A DNA stretch of 43,623 nucleotides from JAUUZQ01 sp964538375 (GTDB lineage: Bacteria; Bacteroidota; Bacteroidia; Bacteroidales; GCA-2748055): positions 1 through 43,623 of the forward strand of contig CAZIFQ010000029.1 of the NCBI GenBank assembly GCA_964538375.1. Direction: 5' to 3'. Positions 36,040-43,623 of this stretch are shown here, piece by piece (position 1 is the first letter of the stretch; each line of letters opens with the position of its first letter). The notes under the pieces are model-generated. The model worked only from the letters and a program-made list of their open reading frames with translations. It searched no databases and was not told the DNA's origin. The translations under genes and the position numbers were made by a program.

Positions 36040-37002
36040 ATGCCACAAGAAAAAAAAGAGCACCCAAAAATAAAACCTGGATTACATCCCCGTAATAAGC
36101 ACCGGGAGCGCTATGAATTCGAATCACTCATACAAAGCAATCCTGAGTTAGCGCGTTTTGTGAAACCAAACCAGTATGGAGATGAGTCTGTGGATTTCTT
36201 CAACCCGAAAGCGGTAAAAGCGCTTAACACAGCACTGCTGAAACACTATTACGATATTCAAACCTGGGATATTCCCCCCGGATATCTGTGTCCACCCATT
36301 CCGGGACGAGCCGACTATATTCACCACATGGCTGATCTTCTAAGTGACGATAACGGGGGAGAAATCCCTGCAGGAAATAAGATCAAATGTCTCGATATTG
36401 GGGTTGGCTCTAATTGTGTTTATCCCATTATTGGAACTAAAGAATATGGCTGGTCCTTTGTGGGAAGCGATATCGATCCAATTGCGATTGATTCTGCAAA
36501 TAATATCATTGAATCGAATCCACCACTTAAAAACCTTGTTGAAACAAGGTTGCAAAAAAACCCCAACAATTCGATCCATGGCGTGATACATAAAAATGAA
36601 CGCTTTGATCTGACAATCTGCAATCCCCCGTTTTATTCATCTGCAAAAGACGCACTGGCTGAATCCGACAGAAAGAATAAAAACTTATCCAGTGGAAAAT
36701 TAAAAAATATCACAAGAAACTTTAGTGGAAAAAACAATGAATTGTGGTGCGAAGGTGGTGAAAAACGCTTTGTCAGGGCTTTAATCCGTCAAAGCAAACA
36801 AAATGCTGATTCCTGCCTCTGGTTTTCTTCACTCGTATCCAAAAACTCTAATCTAAAAAGCATAAATGAAGCTCTTAATAAAGTTGAGCCAGCTGATGTA
36901 AAAACAATTACAATGGGGCAAGGGAATAAAACCAGTAGAATCGTGGCCTGGACCTTTCACAGTAAGGAGCAACGGGAAAACTGGTTCAAAAAAAAACAAT
37001 AA
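36040..37002 (+). CDS. rlmF: 23S rRNA (adenine1618-N6)-methyltransferase
   Basis: Methylates A1618 of 23S rRNA using SAM. The N-terminal part (HPRNKHRERYEFESLI, then KALNTALLKHYYDI and WDIPPGYLCPPIPGRADYIHH) is characteristic of RlmF. The Rossmann SAM motif is LDIGVGSNCVYPIIG (118-132) and the N6-adenine motif IV is N195-P-P-F. The length of 320 is normal. It has no operon partner. In the 290-bp gap before it I see no gene, only a short G/C-rich spot near 35850. Confidence 0.95.
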   Translation: MPQEKKEHPKIKPGLHPRNKHRERYEFESLIQSNPELARFVKPNQYGDESVDFFNPKAVKALNTALLKHYYDIQTWDIPPGYLCPPIPGRADYIHHMADLLSDDNGGEIPAGNKIKCLDIGVGSNCVYPIIGTKEYGWSFVGSDIDPIAIDSANNIIESNPPLKNLVETRLQKNPNNSIHGVIHKNERFDLTICNPPFYSSAKDALAESDRKNKNLSSGKLKNITRNFSGKNNELWCEGGEKRFVRALIRQSKQNADSCLWFSSLVSKNSNLKSINEALNKVEPADVKTITMGQGNKTSRIVAWTFHSKEQRENWFKKKQ

Positions 37003-37052
37003 GCAAACACAACCATTTACAGTAGTTTTTCATCTATAATTAAAAGTGAGTG

Positions 37053-37445
37053 ATGAAAAGAATTTTATTAGTGATATCTGTATTTATAGTGGCTTCGGTC
37101 TTACCTTACTCCTGTGAAACATTCGAAAGCGCCAACATGCAGGTATGTGATGTTGAAAACCCACTGGAAGATTTGCCGTGGCTAAAAGACATTAAACTAG
37201 CCATTCAATTAAACATGAGCCCTGCCGGTTCACAGATTATTCAATATTCGTATAAAGGAGAATATGTGTTTTGGGTGGATGTCTGTTTCCAATGTCCCGA
37301 TGGCGTGATCGCTGTTTACAATTGTGCAGGCGAAGTGATTTGTGAATTCGGTGGAATTGACGGAAGAAATACTTGCATCGATTTCGAAACAGAAGCCACC
37401 GACAGCACGAATCTGTTTATAAGTATTCAGAACAACACGAATTAA
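37053..37445 (+). CDS. Small secreted lipoprotein of unknown function
   Basis: The ATG at 37053 is preferred over an in-frame GTG just before it. The product is 130 residues with lipobox VLPYSC. The mature part starts with several acidic residues and the stretch ENPLEDLPWLKDI, then a small beta-rich domain with paired cysteines (CFQC, YNCAGEVIC, NTC), perhaps disulphide bonded. I recall similar small Bacteroidota lipoproteins sharing the ENPLxDLPWLK segment (DUF6970-like), but I cannot verify the family here. Function unknown. It lies 50 bp after rlmF, perhaps in the same transcript. Confidence 0.7.
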   Translation: MKRILLVISVFIVASVLPYSCETFESANMQVCDVENPLEDLPWLKDIKLAIQLNMSPAGSQIIQYSYKGEYVFWVDVCFQCPDGVIAVYNCAGEVICEFGGIDGRNTCIDFETEATDSTNLFISIQNNTN

Positions 37446-37984
37446 CAGATCGCTTAGATTTTCCTTATTAACAAAAACTTCAAAAGTTGCTTTATAAATT
37501 CCAGGAGTTCCTTGTATAAAAGAGCAAGTCTCTATCTCAGACCTTTCAAGGTAAAAAGAAGCGTGCCAGCTCACATCGGCAAGAATTCCTGCTAAAGCAA
37601 TGCGATATTGTCTACTTCATTAAATACTTCATTAATTAATGGGAGAGAAGGGGCTACAATGGCTCCTGCCATCATCGTCATCATGCTTGTAAGAAGAAGG
37701 GAGAGCTTCAACAGACCTCTGTTTTTCATTAAAAATAGTTTTTAATAGAACAGCCAAAAACAAAAATTATTTTTCCTTTCAACAGATTAATTGGTCGGTT
37801 TTTGAATCAATTGGTGAATATAGAACAATCCTTTAATTAATATAATATGTAACATTGTAAGCACTAAATATATTGTTGAACTGTTTGTTATATATAATTG
37901 AACAGAATCCATCCTGAGCTGTTATAAACAGAGACCAATCAAAACCCACACGATATTGTAGTGAAATTCGTTTGAACATTTATA
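37446..37984. other. 539-bp gap: MFS remnant and upstream region of the TonB receptor
   Basis: No intact gene. Positions 37575-37729 carry the decayed start of an MFS transporter on the minus strand (separate entry). Upstream of it, AATTGGT occurs twice 20 bp apart (37789-37795 and 37809-37815), perhaps an old operator. The remaining AT-rich stretch leads into the TonB receptor gene; I find no clear promoter boxes. Confidence 0.5.
37575..37729 (-). pseudogene. Remnant of an MFS transporter gene (5' end only)
   Basis: From the ATG complementary to 37727-37729 the minus strand reads 45 codons and a stop (37592-37594). They start MKNRGLLKLSLLLTSMMTM and contain MAGAIVAPSLPLINEVFNEV, the typical first helix and loop of Bacteroidota MFS permeases. 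Directly at the stop, in another frame, AGILAD (37575-37592) matches the start of the conserved loop between helices 2 and 3. About 18-20 residues that should lie between are missing and the frame is shifted. No further MFS sequence is seen downstream. It looks like a deleted transporter gene. Confidence 0.6.
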
Positions 37985-40306
37985 ATGAGAAACCTTTTAT
38001 TTTTAATACTTATATATCCAGCCCTCCTTGTAGGACAACAGAATTACACCCTAAGCGGTAGTGTAACAGACGCCGCAACAGGAGAAGACCTCATTGGAGT
38101 TACAATATTTGACCTGGAATCATCATCAGGTTCTATAACAAATTCATATGGATTTTACTCGCTTTCACTTCCTGCAGGATGGTATAACATTCAATATAGT
38201 TACATGGGCTATACTACCGCTAAACATGCTATTGAGCTAAGTAAAAATCAAAGCTTCAACATCGAATTAACCCCCTCCCAAATTGCGCTTGATGCCGTAA
38301 CTATTTCAGCTGAGCGAAGAGATAAAAACATCACTTCAGCAGAAATGGGTGTGGAAAAATTAAATCTTCGACAAATTGCCATTATCCCTGTTCTGTTTGG
38401 GGAAAAGGATGTTTTAAAAACGATTCAACTCTTACCTGGAATTAGTAGCTCCGGGGAAGGAAGCACGGGATTTAACGTTCGTGGCGGATCCATGGATCAG
38501 AATCTCATACTCCTCGATGAAGCACCATTGTACAGTGCATCGCACTTACTTGGTTTTTTCTCAGTCTTTAATGCTGACGCCCTGAAAGGTGTTACTGTTT
38601 ATAAGGGTGGGATTCCTGCCTATTACGGGGGAAGAGCTTCTTCAGTGTTGGACATTACCATGAATAATGGTAATAAAAAGAATTTTAATATAACAGGAGG
38701 AGTTGGGTTGATATCCACAAGGTTAACTGTAGAAGGGCCTATTATCAAAGATAAGATGTCGTTCATTGTTTCCGGACGAAGAACCTATGCTGATATAGTT
38801 GCCAAGGCGGCGTTCTCAGACGATGTGGTTCCTAATGATCTATCCCTCTATTTCTATGATCTGAATGCAAAATTGAATTACTCCATTAACGATAAAAACC
38901 GGGTATTTCTTTCGGGCTACTTTGGAAGTGATGTTTTTGGATTTAGTGACCAGATTGGAACAGACTGGGGGAATACAACCGGAACAATTCGATGGAACCA
39001 CCTCTTTAATAAAAAACTTTTTTCAAACACATCTGTCTTGTTTAGCAGGTATAATTATGGATTTAATGCCGGACAGGACGGAATAAGCATACGGCTAACT
39101 TCCGGCATTGAAAATCTCACTGTCAAAGAAGACTTTACCTGGTTTCTTAACCCAAACAACACCATCAAATTTGGAGGGTCATCCACATTTCATACGTTTA
39201 AGCCCGGGGAGTTGGAATCAGAAGGAGAATTGGATTTCGATATTATACTGAGAGAAAAGAGCGCCTATGAAAGCGCAGTCTATCTTCAAAATGAGCAGAA
39301 AATCAGCACGCGTTTCAGTGCAAACTATGGCCTCCGATTATCAATGTTTAACCAGGTTCAGATTGACTCAGGGTTGATATATGAGTATGGTGATGACAAT
39401 TTACCTTCGGATTTTACCTTTTATGAAGCAGGCGAAATAATTCAAACCTACCTTGGTTTTGAACCCAGGTTCTCGCTGAATTATATACTTGGAGATAAGA
39501 GTTCTTTGAAAGTCTCCTACAACAGGATGGCGCAATACCTGCAATTACTCTCAAATAGCACTTCAGGAAATCCAACCGATGTATGGTTGCCCAGCAGTAA
39601 CAATATCAAGCCGCTCTACGTGCACCAGGTTGCTGCCGGCTATTTTAGAAATTTCCTGGATAATAATATTGAAACATCTGCTGAAGTATACTATAAAAGA
39701 ATTCAGAATGTAGCAGATTATGAGGATGGCGCTAATATCTTTCTGAATGAATTTGTAGAAGCAACTATCCTGAATGGATTAGGCAGGAGTTACGGATTGG
39801 AGCTTTATGTGAAGAAAAATTACGGCGACTTTAGCGGATGGATAAGCTATACCTTGTCAAGGACTGAAAACAAAATTGAGGGCATCAATGATTTCAATTG
39901 GTATCCTGTGAAATATGACAAAACGCATGATATTTCTATCGTGGCCAGTTACCAACTATTTCCAAGAATTTCTCTTTCTGCAGTCTGGGTATACGCTACA
40001 GGAAACGCGGTAACATTCCCAAGCGGTAAATATGTTATTGACGGGCTTCAGATTCCTTACTATACAGAAAGAAATGGTTACAGAATGCCACACTACCACA
40101 GAATAGATGCCAGCATCAATATCAAAGGGAAGAAGCGTAAGCGCTTTGAGTCAAACTGGGATTTTTCAGTATACAATGCATATAACAGACACAATGCCTA
40201 TCTGATAGATTTTCGTGAGAGCGAAACTGTTCCGGGTGCCACAGAAGCTGTTAAACTAAGTCTTTTCGGAATTGTACCTTCTATCAGCTATAACTTCAAA
40301 TTCTAA
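37985..40306 (+). CDS. TonB-dependent receptor with carboxypeptidase-regulatory-like domain
   Basis: An outer-membrane receptor of 773 residues. The signal peptide ends near VGQ (16-18). A CarboxypepD-regulatory-like domain (about 22-100) carries SGSVTDAATGEDLIGVTI. The plug (about 115-230) has FGEKDVLKTIQLLPGISSSGEGSTGFNVRGGSMDQNLILLDEAPLY in form, and the barrel ends LFGIVPSISYNFKF. It lacks the SusC-type signatures and is shorter than SusC. It is followed after 4 bp by a DUF4249 lipoprotein, a pairing typical of this receptor subclass. The ligand is unknown; iron, peptide or another nutrient is possible. Confidence 0.92.
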   Translation: MRNLLFLILIYPALLVGQQNYTLSGSVTDAATGEDLIGVTIFDLESSSGSITNSYGFYSLSLPAGWYNIQYSYMGYTTAKHAIELSKNQSFNIELTPSQIALDAVTISAERRDKNITSAEMGVEKLNLRQIAIIPVLFGEKDVLKTIQLLPGISSSGEGSTGFNVRGGSMDQNLILLDEAPLYSASHLLGFFSVFNADALKGVTVYKGGIPAYYGGRASSVLDITMNNGNKKNFNITGGVGLISTRLTVEGPIIKDKMSFIVSGRRTYADIVAKAAFSDDVVPNDLSLYFYDLNAKLNYSINDKNRVFLSGYFGSDVFGFSDQIGTDWGNTTGTIRWNHLFNKKLFSNTSVLFSRYNYGFNAGQDGISIRLTSGIENLTVKEDFTWFLNPNNTIKFGGSSTFHTFKPGELESEGELDFDIILREKSAYESAVYLQNEQKISTRFSANYGLRLSMFNQVQIDSGLIYEYGDDNLPSDFTFYEAGEIIQTYLGFEPRFSLNYILGDKSSLKVSYNRMAQYLQLLSNSTSGNPTDVWLPSSNNIKPLYVHQVAAGYFRNFLDNNIETSAEVYYKRIQNVADYEDGANIFLNEFVEATILNGLGRSYGLELYVKKNYGDFSGWISYTLSRTENKIEGINDFNWYPVKYDKTHDISIVASYQLFPRISLSAVWVYATGNAVTFPSGKYVIDGLQIPYYTERNGYRMPHYHRIDASINIKGKKRKRFESNWDFSVYNAYNRHNAYLIDFRESETVPGATEAVKLSLFGIVPSISYNFKF

Positions 40307-40310
40307 AAAA

Positions 40311-41099
40311 ATGATGAAGACTAAATATATACTGTTAACATTTGCCATCATCTTTACTCTTTCCTCCTGTGAGGAGGTGATAGAGATAGATTTGAACTCT
40401 TCTCATCCCATTTTGGTGGTAGAAGCCAGGCTATATAAGGACTCATTGGCTACCGTTTTACTCACCAAAACAGTAAATTATTTTTCTTTAGAAACTCCAG
40501 AAGTGATTGAGAATGCTACCATCACCATCACTGCTGATGACAATGTCTCAGAAGAATTGCTTTACCTGGGAAGCGGATTATACTCCGGGGAAACAATGCG
40601 TGGGATTGAAGGGGTGCACTATGAGATTGAAATATTGTGGGAAGAGGAGGAATACAATGGAAGTGCTTTTCTGCCAAAACAAACAGAGATAATATCCCTG
40701 GAAATTGTCGAATTTCAGCCAGCCCCCCAGGCACCGCTATTCAAAAATGCGGAAATAACATTTTTAGACAATCCTGAAACAGAAGATTTTTATATGATCA
40801 GATATGTTCTTAACGGACTCCCTCTCGCTGCTTCCTATTTTGCTTTTTCGGATATGACTTTTTCGGATACCATTCAATTAGCCAATCCTCAATTGTCATT
40901 TGAAACCGGTGACCTTGTTGGTGTTCAGGTGTTTTCAATTGATGAACCCATGTCTGTTTTCTATTCACAATTGAGTCAAGCCCTGGGTGGTGGCATGGCT
41001 ATGTCGTCTACACCCTACAACCCTACTTCAAATATTAAAGGAGCCATGGGGTATTTTGCTGCCTGGTCGTATGTTATGGATACAGTAGTGGTTCCTTAA
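40311..41099 (+). CDS. DUF4249 family lipoprotein, partner of the TonB receptor
   Basis: I choose the ATG at 40311 (262 residues) over the in-frame one at 40272, which overlaps the receptor gene. It gives a clean lipobox FTLSSC (C20) and 4-bp spacing after the receptor stop. The mature start EEVIEIDLNSSHPILVVEARL is typical of DUF4249, and the protein has a beta-rich N-terminal domain (about 25-115). The C-terminus lacks the longer end seen in many family members. It is probably a surface lipoprotein helping the receptor, by analogy to SusD with SusC (inference). No enzymatic motif. Confidence 0.87.
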   Translation: MMKTKYILLTFAIIFTLSSCEEVIEIDLNSSHPILVVEARLYKDSLATVLLTKTVNYFSLETPEVIENATITITADDNVSEELLYLGSGLYSGETMRGIEGVHYEIEILWEEEEYNGSAFLPKQTEIISLEIVEFQPAPQAPLFKNAEITFLDNPETEDFYMIRYVLNGLPLAASYFAFSDMTFSDTIQLANPQLSFETGDLVGVQVFSIDEPMSVFYSQLSQALGGGMAMSSTPYNPTSNIKGAMGYFAAWSYVMDTVVVP

Positions 41100-41167
41100 G
41101 AATTTGTATCAAAAATATCTATCTTCGTTTGCATGTTGCACCATGCAGAAAGAATTCTCAACACAAA

Positions 41168-41731
41168 ATGATCGAAGAGAAAGTATTTGAAAATATTGAT
41201 TTTACCGACAAGGGCTTGTCGGATAATGAATTCGACAATTGCACCTTTATAAATTGCAATTTTTCGAATGTAAATTTATCTGATTTTACTTTGCTTGAAA
41301 TTATGTTTGACCATTGCAACCTGGGCACGGCTAAACTCAATGATACAACCCTGAAAGATGTTGAATTCAAGCATTGCAATCTCATGGGTGTTGATTTCGG
41401 TGAAGTCAATAAAATTTTGCTTTCATTATCCTTTGAGGGTTGCCGTTTAGACTTATCTTCTTTTTACAAACTAAAACTTAAAGCAACCCGTTTTTCAAAA
41501 TGCTCCATCAAGGAAGCCGATTTCACTGAAACAGATTTATCGAAATCTGTATTTGCAGAATGTGATCTTGACGGTGCTATATTTGACCGTTCCAACCTTG
41601 AAAAAGTGGATTTCACTTCTTCTGACAACTATTCTATTGATCCGGAAAATAATCGCCTGAAGAAAGCTAAGTTTTCAAGGTCCGGATTGCATGGATTGCT
41701 AGGGAAACATGATATAGTAATTGAAATATGA
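41168..41731 (+). CDS. Pentapeptide-repeat protein, Qnr/McbG-like layout
   Basis: The ATG at 41168 gives 187 residues; the in-frame ATG at 41129 adds 13 residues without family likeness. Repeats of the A(D/N)Lxx/CxF type run through about 10-150 (CTFINCNFSNVNLSDF, CNLMGVDF, ADFTETDLSKSVFAECDLDGAIFDRSNLEKVDF), forming a right-handed quadrilateral beta-helix. The end YSIDPENNRLKKAKFSRSGLHGLLGKHDIVIE resembles the C-terminal part of Qnr-type proteins, which protect DNA gyrase from quinolones by mimicking DNA. Many chromosomal relatives give no resistance, so the role is unproven. Confidence 0.8.
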   Translation: MIEEKVFENIDFTDKGLSDNEFDNCTFINCNFSNVNLSDFTLLEIMFDHCNLGTAKLNDTTLKDVEFKHCNLMGVDFGEVNKILLSLSFEGCRLDLSSFYKLKLKATRFSKCSIKEADFTETDLSKSVFAECDLDGAIFDRSNLEKVDFTSSDNYSIDPENNRLKKAKFSRSGLHGLLGKHDIVIEI

Positions 41732-41762
41732 AAAAAGAAACGCTAATTCTCATTTTTACTTG

Positions 41763-43502
41763 CTAATTCTTTTTGTCATACTTACCCCTTGGCTTAGATC
41801 CTTTATCTTCCGAAGGGGCAATTATAAATGTTTTCCCTTCATATGATCCTTCTTCCATTTTTGGAAGAATTTTATGTGCAACAGCTTCATCTACCTCGAA
41901 AAAGGAGAACGCCCTCTGAACATCAATTCTTCCTATCTGGTTGCTTGAGATGCCTGTTCCCGTACAAACTAATCGCAGAAGGGCTCCTTTATTCATATTC
42001 ATCTTTTCTCCCAAATTGATGAAGTACTTTGCTTTCGGACCTGATAAATTCCTGTTTTGACCGCCATCTCTGTCTCTGCCTCTCCTGTCACCACGATCGC
42101 CACGATCTCTGTCTCCACGATCTCTGTCTCTTCTATCTCCACGATCTCTGTCTCCTCTACCCCCTTTTTCTTCTCCTTCTTTGGCATTCAGGTTTCCAGC
42201 GTTCTTATAATAATCAAGGACGGTATTGAACTCTGCCGAGATGAACTTCATTACAATCTCATCAGATGTGAATCTTTGCAGCTTCTCATAGATGACCGGC
42301 CAATAGCGCTCAATCGCCTCATCATCAACCTGGGTCTTGATCACGCTGTCCATCATATTGTACATGCGTTTCTCACAAATATCTTCAGCTTGAGGAATGG
42401 TCTTATACTCAATATTTATGTTCCCGGATTTTTGAATCTGATTGATTTTGTATAACTCTCTGGTGTTTACCAATGTAAGAGACAAACCTGAACGTCCTGC
42501 CCTGGCTGTTCTTCCACTTCTGTGAGTATAATTCTCATGATCATCTGGTAAATTATAATGGATCACATGTGTGATATCATCAACGTCCAGTCCCCGTGCA
42601 GCCACATCGGTAGCAACAAGTATGCTTGCTGTTCTTTCTCTGAATCTTTTCATGGCGGCATCTCGCTGCCCCTGTGAAAGATCTCCGTGCAGTGAAACTA
42701 CATTATATCCATCCTTTTCCAGCTTCTCAGAAACCTGTCCGGTTTCTCTTCTTGTCCGACAGAATATCAATCCAAAAATATCAGGATAGTAATCTATAAT
42801 CCTTTTTAAAGCGTAATAACGATCACGTTCTTTCATCATGAAGTACTGATGCTCAATGTTTGCTGCAAGAGCATTTTGTTTTCCAATGGTAATCTCAACA
42901 GGATTTGTCATGTAGTTCTTCGCAATTCTTCTTACCTCTTTGGGCATGGTCGCCGAAAAAAGCCACACCTTTTTTTCGGAAGGGGTTTGTTCAAGAATCG
43001 CATCAATATCCTCCTTGAATCCCATGTTCAGCATCTCATCAGCTTCGTCAAGAATTACTCTTGTGACTGTTTTTAATTTAACAGCTTTTCGGTTAATAAG
43101 GTCCAGTAATCGACCGGGAGTCGCCACTACAATGTGTGCTCCTTTTTTGATTCTGTGGATCTGATCCATTATACTGCTTCCCCCGTAAACAGGTACAATA
43201 TTTGGCTTGTTTTGAAACTTTGCAAAAGTCTCAAGGTCTTTCGTAATTTGCATACACAGTTCCCTGGTTGGACAAACAACCAATACCTGGGTGTGAGTTA
43301 TACTGAAATCTGTATGTTGAATAGCGGGTAATCCGTAAGCAGCTGTTTTCCCGGTTCCTGTTTGGGCAAGCCCAACAAAATCGTCTTCTCCTTTTAGCAA
43401 AACCGGTATTCCTTTTTCCTGTATCTCTGAAGGATCTGTAAATCCTAATTTTTCGACTGCTTTCAGAACATCTGAATTCAGTCCTAAGTCCTTAAATTCC
43501 AT
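41763..43502 (-). CDS. DEAD-box RNA helicase with RD/RGD-rich linker and DbpA-like RNA-binding domain
   Basis: A cytoplasmic ATP-dependent RNA helicase of 579 residues in the DeaD/CsdA group. Visible are the Q motif near F21-Q28, Walker A AQTGTGKT (46-53), PTREL, DEAD (152-155), SAT (183-185) and HRSGRTARAGR (326-336). Residues about 446-480 are a low-complexity tract of R, D and G (RDRGDRRDRDRGDRDRGDRG type), encoded by an imperfect DNA repeat near 42060-42170. A DbpA-type domain follows (about 487-560, FINLGEKMNMNKGALLRLVC). It is probably involved in ribosome assembly or cold adaptation. It is convergent to the pentapeptide gene, about 31 bp apart. Confidence 0.93.
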   Translation of the reverse strand: MEFKDLGLNSDVLKAVEKLGFTDPSEIQEKGIPVLLKGEDDFVGLAQTGTGKTAAYGLPAIQHTDFSITHTQVLVVCPTRELCMQITKDLETFAKFQNKPNIVPVYGGSSIMDQIHRIKKGAHIVVATPGRLLDLINRKAVKLKTVTRVILDEADEMLNMGFKEDIDAILEQTPSEKKVWLFSATMPKEVRRIAKNYMTNPVEITIGKQNALAANIEHQYFMMKERDRYYALKRIIDYYPDIFGLIFCRTRRETGQVSEKLEKDGYNVVSLHGDLSQGQRDAAMKRFRERTASILVATDVAARGLDVDDITHVIHYNLPDDHENYTHRSGRTARAGRSGLSLTLVNTRELYKINQIQKSGNINIEYKTIPQAEDICEKRMYNMMDSVIKTQVDDEAIERYWPVIYEKLQRFTSDEIVMKFISAEFNTVLDYYKNAGNLNAKEGEEKGGRGDRDRGDRRDRDRGDRDRGDRGDRRGRDRDGGQNRNLSGPKAKYFINLGEKMNMNKGALLRLVCTGTGISSNQIGRIDVQRAFSFFEVDEAVAHKILPKMEEGSYEGKTFIIAPSEDKGSKPRGKYDKKN

Positions 43503-43519
43503 AAATTTGTATTAAGCCG

Positions 43520-43549
43520 CGAAGTTACGACAATTAGTTGACAATCAAT
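43520..43549 (-). promoter_or_regulatory. Predicted promoter of the DEAD-box helicase gene
   Basis: On the minus strand a -33-like ATTG (43546-43549), 18-nt spacer and TAACTTCG (43520-43527, one mismatch to TAnnTTTG) lie 17 bp before the ATG at 43502. The window ends 74 bp further on and shows no further gene. Confidence 0.5.
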
Positions 43550-43623
43550 CGACGGTGTGGAATAAAGGCAGGGCCAACGCATTTAAATTCTAAGGACTTT
43601 TAACAAGAACTCATTATCCCAGG

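Noticed and set aside
37230..37574. 114-codon open frame on the minus strand overlapping the small lipoprotein
   Set aside because: It is mostly a shadow of the lipoprotein gene; only the few codons at its upstream edge next to AGILAD look like real MFS remnant.
42057..42455. Plus-strand open frame rich in Ser, Thr, Ile and Val opposite the RNA helicase
   Set aside because: It is the antisense reading of the RD/RGD repeat tract and conserved helicase codons.

Overview
The window comes from a Bacteroidota chromosome. The evidence is a SusC/SusD-type starch locus, an amylase ending in a type IX secretion (T9SS) sorting domain, several outer-membrane lipoproteins, TonB receptors with an N-terminal carboxypeptidase-regulatory-like domain, promoters of the TTG-N(18-21)-TAnnTTTG type, and the order ileS - traR/dksA-like - lspA. 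The genus cannot be fixed from the sequence. All genes look chromosomal. I see no transposase, integrase, CRISPR array, tRNA or rRNA.

Region 1 (1-4802) holds an M28 peptidase fused to a beta-barrel, a Pif1/RecD2-like helicase with an added C-terminal HTH, and a HAD phosphatase. Region 2 (4812-22629) is a complete-looking maltodextrin/starch utilisation locus. On the minus strand it has a LacI regulator, a GPH/SLC45-like sugar transporter and a GH65 maltose phosphorylase. On the plus strand it has SusC, SusD, a SusE-like and a SusF-like lipoprotein, a SusA-like GH13 enzyme and a second GH13 amylase carrying CBM48 and a T9SS tail. The inferred flow is: surface lipoproteins and the secreted amylase bind and cut starch, SusCD imports oligosaccharides, the SusA-like enzyme trims them, the permease takes maltose into the cytoplasm, and maltose phosphorylase splits it to glucose and beta-glucose-1-phosphate. 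LacI-type operators stand before both arms at nearly the same distance from candidate -7 boxes.

Two things in region 2 stand out. The second amylase is cut by one in-frame TAG (21151-21153) at a position where TGG is expected, upstream of its whole catalytic centre. The beta-phosphoglucomutase that usually accompanies GH65 maltose phosphorylase is not in the window.

Region 3 (22782-34584) is mostly housekeeping: an orphan FtsX/MacB-like permease, a eukaryote-like IleRS whose HIGH motif reads GIHH, a TraR/DksA-like protein lacking most zinc cysteines, LspA, a DUF502 membrane protein, a glycerophosphodiesterase, a TetR regulator and RNase R. Region 4 (34847-43502) holds a two-repeat LEA14/WHy-like lipoprotein, RlmF, a small lipoprotein, the remnant of an MFS transporter gene, a TonB receptor with its DUF4249 lipoprotein partner, a pentapeptide-repeat protein and a DEAD-box RNA helicase with an RD/RGD-rich linker.

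Small non-coding repeats recur between genes: an 8-bp tandem array present at both 92-134 and (inverted) 29977-30040, and a GAGACGCGCCA palindrome at both 22640 and 25173. I found no convincing wholly new system. The best leads are the nonsense codon, the LacI operator geometry and the altered IleRS motif.
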